In this document: in pieces, positions 41,080 through 51,600 of the stretch | How positions within the stretch are numbered: position 1 is the first letter of the stretch | Layout of the letters: each line of letters opens with the position of its first letter | Source: a virus | Strand: one strand, 5' to 3' | Virus record (IMG/VR): IMGVR_UViG_3300022939_001635 | Span: 1 to 54,119 of that record | DNA length: 54,119 nucleotides | Made by a program: the position numbers and the translations under genes | The notes under the pieces: model-generated | Databases searched by the model: none | Seen by the model: the letters and a program-made list of their open reading frames with translations, nothing else | Told to the model about the DNA's origin: nothing

Positions 41080-42963
41080 TTATACCGCTGATGTCTCGAT
41101 TACGCCTGTGTTCACATCCCACAAAGACGAACTAATTTCTATTGTGATCACTCGTCTTGTTACAGTAAGTGTAACTGTTGCAGTAGGATCACTAATAGCA
41201 AAATCGCCTACAACGTTAACGTTCTGTACACCAGCACTGTCAACAGCAGTAAGTGTTTTTGTAATTCCTGATTGTACATCAATTGGATCTGTTGTAGCTT
41301 CTGTGTAATACGCATGAATTTTTGCAACTGTTCCGTTTCTTTGTGTTGTTGGTGGCGAAATTTCTGCCAACATAGTCGCTATTTTAACTATTAATGCATC
41401 GTCGCATGTACCGTCGCCATATGTTCCAGGATTATATGTAGTTCCTAAACCTGTAACGTCTACTCCAAATACAACCGGAGTTTGTAAAATTGAATCGTCT
41501 AAATATTTTTTGTTTACAACATCACCGTTGTCAGTAGGATCGGCAACATTTTTAATTTGTTTTGCGTTTGTTAATTCAATAGCATCTACACTTGTAATTT
41601 GCAATCCAGCAGTTGTTGAAATTGTATCTTCTGTGATAGTCATTGTTTCACCACCAGCAGGTCCAACTGTTAGATTAATTAACTTACCAACTGTTCTTAG
41701 ACTACTGTTTTCAACTGATGCGCCAAGTGTGTCTCTTGAAAGAACTTCATTTGCACCTACGTAATAACTGTCACTGTCATTTAACAATGATATATCATGA
41801 CTACTTGTCCAACTGTTTGTGCCTGTGTAAAATGCCCATTCTTTATCGTCGCCTGATACACGGATAACCATACCAGCAGGACCATTTAACGCTTCTAAGC
41901 CTGCTAAATCTGCTTCACTTATTAGTGTACTATCGTCTTGAATTGCAAGTTCAATTCTGTGATCTTCAACACGCAGTTTAGCAACATCTAAACTGACACT
42001 ATCGCCTTCAACTAAAATATTGCCAGTAACACGTAAATCACCTGCAATATCAACTGTGTATGCAGGAAGTGTGTTTTGAAAAAATCCTACACGTTTTTCA
42101 CTTGCATCAAAGTATACACTGTCTTGTAAATTATTAGTTACAAATGCTATTTTAAAATCTTGATTAGATTTCTGCATTTTTAGATTTGTTACTGCACCAT
42201 CTTGTCTGATATTAAGGTCAAAGTCGTCACCTAGAAATAATCCATTATCATCTTTGATACTAATACTGCCTGTGGTTGTACTATTGTTATTTGAACTTAA
42301 GAAACTACTTTGATCATAAACATTTCCAAAATCGTCAATAAGTTGTTTTGCACTATTCGCTGCACCTAAGAATTTGTATGAACTAAAACTTTCACTTAGG
42401 TTAAAACCAATTTCTAAATTTGTAAATCCTGGAATACTAGGTGCCGGTGTAAATGCAACTTTGGTTTCAATACCAATCAAACTTCCGTTAATATAACGTT
42501 TTACAACTGTTCTATTTTGTCCTAATGTATCTTTGATTGTTTCAACTACATCACCGGTAGTTGACTGTGTTTTATCAAAAACTGGCCCAACAAGTACAGT
42601 TTCGGTGCCGTTCCAAAAGAACACTTGATCTTTTGATCCGTCAATCCAAATATCGCCTTCTATCAATTCATCTGGTTGTGTAGCACTGTAAATTGTACTA
42701 TCTGTACTTCTAAAAGTAATACCGTCATATACTTTTAATCTACCTGTAGCAGTATCGTACCATAATTGTCCTTTGATAGGATTAGAAGGCGCAGTTGTGT
42801 TAGAAAAGTTTTCCAACATTTTAATAAAGTTTTCATTTATACTTTCGCCAAATCCTTGATAGTTTTTACCTATAAGATTAATATCAGCGGATGTTGTGTC
42901 TAATCGTCCATCTACTAATTCTACTAATAACGATCCGTCTGTTTTGTTTAATTTATAGGCCAT
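41080..42963 (-). CDS. Tail-fibre-like virion protein
   Basis: 627 residues. The shared N-terminal module reads INLIGKNYQGFGESINENF, IKMLENFSNTTAP, IKGQLWYD (about residues 28-68). The middle has NLKMQKSNQDFKIAFVTNNL and YTVDIAGDLRVTGNILVEGD near 305, common in fibre shafts, then KKYLDDSI. The C-terminal part (about 500-627) has PTATVTLTVTRRVITIEISSS, a beta-sandwich-like end. It overlaps the upstream gene by one base (TAATG). I see no enzymatic motif. Confidence 0.65.
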   Translation of the reverse strand: MAYKLNKTDGSLLVELVDGRLDTTSADINLIGKNYQGFGESINENFIKMLENFSNTTAPSNPIKGQLWYDTATGRLKVYDGITFRSTDSTIYSATQPDELIEGDIWIDGSKDQVFFWNGTETVLVGPVFDKTQSTTGDVVETIKDTLGQNRTVVKRYINGSLIGIETKVAFTPAPSIPGFTNLEIGFNLSESFSSYKFLGAANSAKQLIDDFGNVYDQSSFLSSNNNSTTTGSISIKDDNGLFLGDDFDLNIRQDGAVTNLKMQKSNQDFKIAFVTNNLQDSVYFDASEKRVGFFQNTLPAYTVDIAGDLRVTGNILVEGDSVSLDVAKLRVEDHRIELAIQDDSTLISEADLAGLEALNGPAGMVIRVSGDDKEWAFYTGTNSWTSSHDISLLNDSDSYYVGANEVLSRDTLGASVENSSLRTVGKLINLTVGPAGGETMTITEDTISTTAGLQITSVDAIELTNAKQIKNVADPTDNGDVVNKKYLDDSILQTPVVFGVDVTGLGTTYNPGTYGDGTCDDALIVKIATMLAEISPPTTQRNGTVAKIHAYYTEATTDPIDVQSGITKTLTAVDSAGVQNVNVVGDFAISDPTATVTLTVTRRVITIEISSSLWDVNTGVIETSAV

Positions 42964-44981
42964 TATGAAGTTACTCCGTGATAGATAATAAAGTTGAGAG
43001 CAAGGTAGGGGTTAACAATATTCATTGGCAAATTTTGTAAATCTACTACTCCACCACTTGTTTCAAGTCTAGTACCAATACCTGTTGTATCGCCATCATT
43101 TGGTACACTGTCTGTGCCTGAGTATGTTGCTGAACTTGAAGCATAGTATTGATTGTCTCCGCCGTCTTGTAAATCATGTTTGTGTTCTGGTAAGTTTTCT
43201 TGCTGAATAGTAACTTCTGAATTACCATCTGTACTACCTAAATCTCCAGTAGTAATTGCATTAGGAGACAACGTTCTTCCTGATAATGTACTAGATGTAC
43301 TCATCAATGGCAGTTGACCTCTAAGATCGGGAATTCTAAAGTTACCAGTTGTCGGTGTTCCGTAATACCATGTGCTACTATTACTTGGATCAAATCCTAG
43401 TGCATCTGACAATGCCGAATAAGTTGTTCTAGAATATTCTTCTCCGTCACAAATAAACCATCCAGTAGGTGCAACAGGTCCACCAAACATTATAATTGTA
43501 CCAATTGGCATTGTATCTATACTACCAATAAGTTGTGCCGGAGTTGCTTTTGCTAAAACACCTCCTTGATTAATTAGTAATTCATCATCAGTTCTATTAA
43601 TAGTTGTTGCAGCAGTTTGATCGCTAATAATAGCAGGTGCAGCTTGTGTTCCAAAAGTTTTTGTACTACCGCCTGTTTGACCATCAAAAACAAAACTACT
43701 ACTAATGACCTGCCCTGTCATAGCAAAAGTTGTTGTACTATTTAATTTACTGGTACTACCTGCTGTACCGCTAACATTACCTGTAACATTACCAGTTAGA
43801 TTACCTGTAATTCTGTTTGCATACAATGTATCAAACGGTAAAACACTTGACCCAATATTTCTTACATTAGCTTGATCTGGTATCAAATTTGCTAATGTTA
43901 TATTTCCGTCAATTGTTGCATTGCCGCCAACATTTAAATTCTTTGTTACTCCTAAACCACCAGCAGTTACCAGTGATCCTGTAGATGGATCATTACTTTG
44001 ATCTGTACCGTTGACTATAACTTTACTGTCTGTTTTGATATTTCCTATAACATCTAAACTTTCTGTAGGATTTAAATTGTTGATGCCTACATTTGTATTG
44101 CTTTTTACACGTAGCGGTACAGTAAATGTGCCATTATTGTTTACACGTAAATCGATAGGTGCACCAGGAATGGTATTTTCAACAATACCGTTATTTCCTT
44201 CTACTAAAATACTAATTGTTTTAGCATTACCAACTTCAATGCCTTCGTTGTTTTTAATTTGTAATTTTTGTGTAACTTGATTGACAACGTTTGTTCTCAT
44301 AAAATCGGATGCAGGAATACTCGCACCACTGATTTTTAAATTTTCAGCTATATCTGCTGTACCGTTAAATTTAGCATCTGTTAAACTTTTATTGAAGTTT
44401 ACCCCTACCTTTAAAGGTGTTGTACTACTGTATCCAGCAAAAGGTGTTTTTGGTGAAAATTCTGATCTTGTATAAATTGTTACAGGAATATTTTCAATAT
44501 AATTAATAATTACAGTTCGTGTAACACTTGCAGTATCTACAATTTCTTCTACTAATGCCCCACTTTTATTTCCATCACTGTAATTTGGACCTACTAGTAG
44601 CCAACCGCTACCTGTATACAAATACAGTTGACTAGTGCTGGTGTTTACCCATAGATCGCCAGCAACACTATTTGATATATCAGGTTCAAATGGTCCTTTT
44701 TTTAGGCCGCCTGCTGCAACCCAATTGGTACCATCGTAGATTTTAAGTTGATCAACATCTTGTGTTGTATCATACCATAATTGTCCTTCAACCGGATTAA
44801 CAGGAGGACTAGCATTTGCAAAATTTTCTAGTAAATGTAAAAAGTTTTCATTAACACTTTGACCGTAGTCTGTTGTTAATCTTCCTGGTAATTTCATACT
44901 TGTTTCAGTGTTGATACTGTTATCTTCTACCGTGACATTACCTTTGTTTGCTTCATCTGTAAACGGAATATTATATGGCAT
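42963..44981 (-). CDS. Tail fibre with C-terminal collar-type domain
   Basis: 672 residues. The shared N-terminal module has MKLPGRLTTDYGQSVNENF, LHLLENFANASPP and VEGQLWYD. A shaft-like stretch contains IGSSVLPFDTLYANRITGN and LTGNVTGNVSG. The C-terminus, from MPIGTIIMFGGPVAPTGWF near 490 through FICDGEEYSRT, FRIPDLRGQLP and the final NPYLALNFIIYHG, is the phage tail-collar domain found in short tail fibres. It is expected to bind host surface or to close the baseplate fibre. It overlaps both neighbours by one base. Confidence 0.8.
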   Translation of the reverse strand: MPYNIPFTDEANKGNVTVEDNSINTETSMKLPGRLTTDYGQSVNENFLHLLENFANASPPVNPVEGQLWYDTTQDVDQLKIYDGTNWVAAGGLKKGPFEPDISNSVAGDLWVNTSTSQLYLYTGSGWLLVGPNYSDGNKSGALVEEIVDTASVTRTVIINYIENIPVTIYTRSEFSPKTPFAGYSSTTPLKVGVNFNKSLTDAKFNGTADIAENLKISGASIPASDFMRTNVVNQVTQKLQIKNNEGIEVGNAKTISILVEGNNGIVENTIPGAPIDLRVNNNGTFTVPLRVKSNTNVGINNLNPTESLDVIGNIKTDSKVIVNGTDQSNDPSTGSLVTAGGLGVTKNLNVGGNATIDGNITLANLIPDQANVRNIGSSVLPFDTLYANRITGNLTGNVTGNVSGTAGSTSKLNSTTTFAMTGQVISSSFVFDGQTGGSTKTFGTQAAPAIISDQTAATTINRTDDELLINQGGVLAKATPAQLIGSIDTMPIGTIIMFGGPVAPTGWFICDGEEYSRTTYSALSDALGFDPSNSSTWYYGTPTTGNFRIPDLRGQLPLMSTSSTLSGRTLSPNAITTGDLGSTDGNSEVTIQQENLPEHKHDLQDGGDNQYYASSSATYSGTDSVPNDGDTTGIGTRLETSGGVVDLQNLPMNIVNPYLALNFIIYHGVTS

Positions 44982-45583
44982 TAAGTGTTACCTCCACTTA
45001 AACTTTGTACTCTTACAGTGTAGTCAATTTGAATCAATCTGTTTAGTGATTTTTGTACAGGATGGAATATAACGTGTGTTAATAATCTACCGGTTCCGCT
45101 TGGCGAATAACCAATTAATCCTAGTTCATCAAATACAAATTGTTGTTCTGTATCTGTTGCAGTATCAAATGCATCTTGTCCATCTGGTTCACCATAATCT
45201 AGTAATGCACTAACAACAATATCAGTATAATTAGTACCAGTGACGTGACGTGTTTCTATTTTGTTACGTTGCGGATCTACGTTGTTAACTGAACGGTCGT
45301 CAACAACTTTACTATAGGTTTGGTTATACAAACTTGCATTTGTACCTGTGCTATTGGGTGTTAAGTATGTGATAATACCTGTAGGATCTACACTAGTTCC
45401 TCCATTACCAAACCCCATTTCATATATAAAGCCTTCGCCGGCATTACCTAAACTTTCGGCAAGACTAATACTCATGTTTTCATAATGAATAGCATTACGT
45501 TTGTTAATATACACATGTCCAGATTCAGGGTTGTATATTTTTATGTGTCCTTCAATGTGTACGCCACTTTGTTCATTAACCAT
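44981..45583 (-). CDS. Virion structural protein, baseplate-like
   Basis: 200 residues, no Cys. GHIKIYNPESGHVYINKRN near 13-31, ENMSISLAESLG, YEMGFGNGGTSVDPTGIITYL near 54-74 and the C-terminal HVIFHPVQKSLNRLIQIDYTVRVQS read as a beta-rich virion protein. I believe similar proteins occur beside fibre genes in marine T4-like phages, though I cannot name the gene. A late-type GATAAATA box lies 24 bases upstream of the ATG. It probably bridges the giant protein and the fibres. Confidence 0.6.
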   Translation of the reverse strand: MVNEQSGVHIEGHIKIYNPESGHVYINKRNAIHYENMSISLAESLGNAGEGFIYEMGFGNGGTSVDPTGIITYLTPNSTGTNASLYNQTYSKVVDDRSVNNVDPQRNKIETRHVTGTNYTDIVVSALLDYGEPDGQDAFDTATDTEQQFVFDELGLIGYSPSGTGRLLTHVIFHPVQKSLNRLIQIDYTVRVQSLSGGNT

Positions 45584-45606
45584 ATTTTTATTCCGTTCCT
45601 ATATTG

Positions 45607-45614
45607 TATTTATC
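45607..45614 (-). promoter_or_regulatory. Late-type promoter box
   Basis: GATAAATA on the minus strand, overlapping the stop codon of the giant gene (45610-45612) and 24 bases before the ATG at 45583, with AGGAACGGA as ribosome site. Same sequence as at 29345 and 41071. Confidence 0.65.
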
Positions 45615-48600
45615 GGGGTAGCGATATTGTTTTGTCTGTTATAAATTTGCAGATTTCATTTTCACTATCTGCAATTGATTTGCCTAATTCGTTCCAAATT
45701 CTACCTGTTTTTCTTACAATTTCAATAATTGTTCCATCTGCAGGAGGATCGATGTAATCTGCAAGATAAATTGCAACTCTTGTACTATCTCCCCAAACAA
45801 TTGTTTCCATAGTGTATTCTGGAGCTATTGTAATGTCAGCTTCTGGAGAATCTTGATCTATAGTTGGATCAAAAGTTACAATATTATCTTTACGTAGTTT
45901 TATACCACCTAAATAAACATCAAATTCATTAATACTTGTGGGTGTCCAATCTAACAAGAATTGTTTTGTACTACTATCACCGATAAACTTAGTTCTATAT
46001 ACTGCATCTTTGTAAGGAATATTTTCTTCAATACCTTGTCCTACAACTTTTGTATTTGCAGCATATTGTTCTTTTATACCTGTACCTAATGTTCCTCTGC
46101 GTAATTGTCTTAGAACATTTCCGTCAAGTGAGAAATATTCAATACGCTCTTTGTCAATCCAAATTACTCCCGGTAATCCTAATGCTCTGTTTGGAGATTC
46201 AAGATTTGTAGCGTCTACAAGTTGAATACTTTGATCATAATAATTTAAAGGCTGTTGTAATTCATATTCGTTCAAATTATTCAAACGTTTGTAATGGAAT
46301 CGATTTAAAATATCTTTAAATATTCTAAATCCAAATTTTGGCTTACTTACTGGTGCTGCAAATTGAAGCACATCTATTGTATCATTAGGATCAACCTTTT
46401 CATACATTTGAACTCCATCTTTACGTTCAGTAATTTTATAATCTTTTTGTGGTACTTGTATAATACCATTTTTAAAGACCCAAACATAATTTGCACTAAG
46501 AGCAGGTTTTTGTAATTTTACATACCCTGTACTCAACAAGTTTTTATCAATATATTCTTGTGAGCCTGCTGGTGCTTGACTTGTGTTCCAAACTACATCA
46601 TAACTGTTTCTTTCAAACTCATTTATGTCATGATTGCTAAATGTATAGATGTTTACTTCTTCCCATTCTTCTGGTGCTTCTAATAACACAAGATTATCAG
46701 TTTCTTGTAATTTTACATCTAATATTTTTAATCCTGGAGTACTATCATCATTTGCAATTATTGCTGGAGTATCGTCTGTACTCTTTAGATCAAACAAGTC
46801 TCTAACATAACCTTGTAATTCTAAAATTGCGTTATTGCCATCATAAGTAAAACTTTCTACCCTTGCATTAACAACTGTGCTATCATCTGATAGAGCAAAT
46901 GCTACATCTGTGCCTTGTGGAATTGGAGCAAGTTTATTTGCATTATCGCCTTCAATAGTAGCTATTGTATTAAAGAAGAAATATTCAGCATCTCTAATAA
47001 TAAAGATTTCGAGTTTATCGCCAATTAAACCTATGTTATTTGACAATATTTCAACTCTACCATTTAAAGGATCGTAGTTCCATAATGTTTCATCTAATAT
47101 TTCATTGTTGATATAAACTCTAACATCACTACTGTTAACTTGAGTTGTATCCTCAAATTGCCACGCATCAATGTCGTAATCTCTTTGCAATGTCATTGTG
47201 TAAGATTTTCTATAACCAGGATTTAGGAATTTTGAACCTTTGCTGCGTTGCACTAGTATATTATGCGAATATGGTTTCTTAATAAACGGAACAACAACTT
47301 CGTTGTTAAATCTATGTACTCTGTTGTCTCCATCAACTAACATTGTTTTATCAACAACCATTTCACTGAATTGATTAACGTTATCACTATAAACAGTGTA
47401 TTGAATTATTGATCCTGCATCGATTACAGTAGGGAATTCTAAAACTCCAAAACCTGCTGCGTTAGTATCGTAACCATATTCAGTAGTACGTTCTTTCTTG
47501 ACACCATTTATTGTTACAAATATACTTTGATCAGTTGTGAATTTAAATGGTAATTCGTACAGTGTGCTTGTACCATCTGCAACAATAATATCACTATCTA
47601 CAATATCAACACCATTAGTACCAATACACAAAATACTTAGATTCTTATTTGCTTCAATAACTGTGCTGTCAGCTAAACTAATAACTTTGCGTTCAAAATC
47701 AATAACAAGATCATCGTGTCCAATTACTTCTCCGTTTACTGTTACAATTACTGTGTTTTCTGTTTGTGGTAGTAAATCAAAGTCCCATTCTAATGTGTTG
47801 CCATCTGTAATATAATTACGAACTGCAATTAAGCCTTGTCCTTGAGACACCCTGTTATAAACTGTTATGTCCATAGTATCTAATACTTGCCCTGGAACTT
47901 GTTCTTCAGGACCTTTTGATGTAGTTTCTGTAACAAATCCGTCACCATCTACAACGATTTCACCTGGATCTATGCCTGTAGCAGTTGTTGTTTCAAAAGT
48001 GCCGCCGCCTAGACTAACATCAAAGGCTACGCTTTCAGGTGTAAAGCTACCATCACTAGTAGACTTACGTACAACTACTACATCGTCCATTTGAGTGCTA
48101 ATTACATCACTGTCTAGGAAAACTGTTTTAGTAATTCCGTCACCTGTAATAGTAACCATTTTTGCATTAGGGTTAATAGTGCCAGGCCCTGGATATTCAG
48201 GATCGTCAATACGCACATTGTTTAGATATACGTTGTACTCAACACCTGCTTCTAATTCTTTAGACAAATTAACAATTTGTGTACTTCCATCTAATACAAT
48301 AACTTCATCTTCATTGTTTGTATCAAATGTATCAAAATCAATACCGAAGCCTTGTAGATCCCAGCCTAAACTTTCGCCAAAGCCAATACTGTCCATTTGA
48401 ACACCACCGTAATCAATTCCGTCCATCAATTGTGCTAAGTCTTTGCCTGGCATACCTGTTGTAGGATTATAGAAGAAATTGATTCTATCAGCTGCTGTCA
48501 ACAAATCAGTAGACTTTTTGTAATTTATAATTACTTCTGCGTTATTTGCTGGTGCATTTGTAAATGTGATGCGACCTTTGTATCTTTCAAAGTTTTTATT

Positions 48601-51600
48601 TTTATCAAGTTCATTGCTAATAGTAAAATCACTAATAAGTTGATCAACTCCTCCTACAGTAATACTAATATCAGCACTACGTGTGCTCACCGGCCATTTT
48701 AAGTTAAATTCTGTTAATCCGCCATTGCCAATAAATGTTTCAGTTTCATCTAGCGTAGTAAACAAATAATTTCCTGTAACACGATCAAAACGCATCAACA
48801 TATGTGTGTTTCTAACTAGGTTATTACCTATGATAGCATAAACGATAGCTTCTTCGCCGTCCTCAGTTAAACTACCGTTAATTGTTACAGTTGGAGTGTT
48901 GAAGTATTTTGCACCACTGGTATTAACATCAATATAACTGATACTGCTACCGCCTAAATATGCAAATCCTTCTAGTGTAGGACCACCTCCTCCACTTACA
49001 GTTACATTAGCTGTATTAGTATAACCACTACCGCCATCAAAAATTACAAACTCTTTGATTTCAAAACCCACATTGTCTAGCCAGTTGCGTTTTGGATATG
49101 TCAATGCACTAGCACTAACGTTTGTTAATTCATTGTTTATAAATTTAATTGCTTCAGGAATCACTCGTCCTGTTTCTGCATCATATGCAGGTGGCAAATC
49201 AAAGTCGGTTGTTACAGTTTGTGTAGGTTCTACTTTTTCATATGCACTGATATATTCACGAACTTTAGTGCTAAATGGTTTTACTTCATTAATGTATTCT
49301 TGATAGTTTGGCAAATTATCATTTTGATATGTGATTTTTTGTTGCAACTCGCCAACATTGTGTTTTGCTGTAACAAAACTGGATTTGAATATCCAATCTA
49401 CATCTATTTGCTCACTTATAGCATAACGAATACTGCTAAAGAATAACTTATTCCACTCAACTTCTAATTGATCAACAAATATATTTTCCTGTATTGTTTT
49501 TAAGATAATTCTTATTTCTTCACTAGGTTCTCTATCATAGAAACTAGTATCATAAATTTGTTTATCGTAACCTACACTGTCGCTTTGATATAACTGGCTA
49601 CTAAATTGTATAGTGCCGTTTTGTCTACCAATTGATTTGTAGTTAACAGTATAATCTACATTTTGTTGGTTGTCAATCTTTTCTAACAACAACCAACCGC
49701 CGCTGCCAATAGTTTCAATTTTTACAACACTACCAATTTTGTCATCTAAACTTTCTAGTGCATAAGCGCCAGGAATAATAAAGTTGATTGCAGTTTCTGA
49801 ATTGTATCCATCAGCATACCAGTCTGTGTAGTTCCAATACAAAGATACATCATAATCTTGTATTTGATTTCTAAACCATTCACCTGTACTGCTAATCCAG
49901 TTGTAAATTGCCCAGAACCCGCCAATGTCACTATCATTTTTAACAAGAACGCTAAACGGACGCACAATTAGTGTAGTATTATCTAAATAATTTTTACCGC
50001 CGTTTAAAACTTCTGCACTGATAATTTGGCCCAAGTTATTGATATAGGTTTTAATTTCGGCACCAGTACCTGTTCCTTCTATAGTTACTGTAGGACCGTG
50101 TCTTGTTGTTCCTTCAGTATAGTTACTGTCAATATAGCCTCTGCCTGGATTTGTAATTGTGACAGATTTAATTTTACCATCTTCAATTACTGGAGTTAAA
50201 ACTGCTTGTGTAATTTTTGCTGTACCGATAAACCTAAGTAAACTTTCGCTTTCAATTTCGGTATCCCAAAGATTACTAAATTTACTTGGCGTTGGATCAA
50301 TTTGCATCAACGGTGAAATATCAAATTCGTCTACTACAACATATTCAGTAAGTATTCCATTTACTCGCTCAATAATTTGTTTTAGAGCTTCTTTTCGGTT
50401 TACAAACATACTTTGATTTGGTTCGTTTAGTATACCAAAGCGTCTAGCAATACTTACTCTTGTATCTGGTAATTGAATATTCTGCTCGTTGTAACCTACC
50501 AAGCTGTCTACCCATTTGTCCACAATATCTGCATTTGGTTTGCTGCTTGCAAGACCTTCAGTTAACAATTGATATTCACTGTGAATATTATTTTCTTCGT
50601 TGTCTGTTGTGTAATAATCAATATGTAGAACAGTATCTTTATCTTTTATTAAATTTCTAACATTGTGTAAAGCATAATTCTTACTATCAAATAAATTGAT
50701 ATATCTATAGCCTTGTGCTGCTGGATCTTTAATTAAATTTTCAACATCTAATGCAGAAATTTTTCTGCCATAGGTATTAGGTAATGTTGTTTTAGATTTT
50801 ACCCAGAAATAATATTTAGGTATTGCAACACCTGTTATAGAATCGTAACTGTTTGCCACAGTATAGGTCTCGTCGCCATATAAACTTGTACCGCTTACAC
50901 CTTCTGCTAAACCTTCAGTTGTATCTGCTAAACTATCCCATTCACTAGGAATGTAATCGCTTTCAACCCACTCATAAATGTCAACATCGAAACCTGGAAT
51001 AATTTGATTCCAAGTATTTGTTTTAAATTGAAGGTCACCTTGATATGGATTATACCACTTTATTGTGTCTAAATTCCACCATAGTTTTCCTACATATTGT
51101 GTTGACCAAAGATCTTTAGTTCCTGTGTCAGTCGAGCCTACATTATATACAGCAGGATCATAGTACAACTTGTATGAAAGTTCTTGTTCAGCTGGTCCAG
51201 CAATACGTCCTTGTATTGGATCAATAAAATCTAAATATGTAATTAAATCTTTTGTGGTATTGTCGTACAACCAAACACCTTTGATTTTGCTTAAATTTAC
51301 GAAAGGTTGAATTTGAGAATTTACTGTCCATGCAGTTGCATTTAAGTCATTTCTAAAATCTTGAATAACTCCGTTATTGTTAGAAGAATCACCAAGTATG
51401 TTTTCAATTGGTTGTGATGGTGCTACCATGTACAAATGGTTTCTATTTAAATATCCATAATTCATATCAGAATCACTAATGTCGGTACTTGACATTAATT
51501 TTTCAGAGTAAATTAATTTGTTATTAATAGTTTCATATAGATATACACGGCTGTTATCAGCAACTTTATCAACAATATTTGTTGCTCCGTTGTCAAAAAT

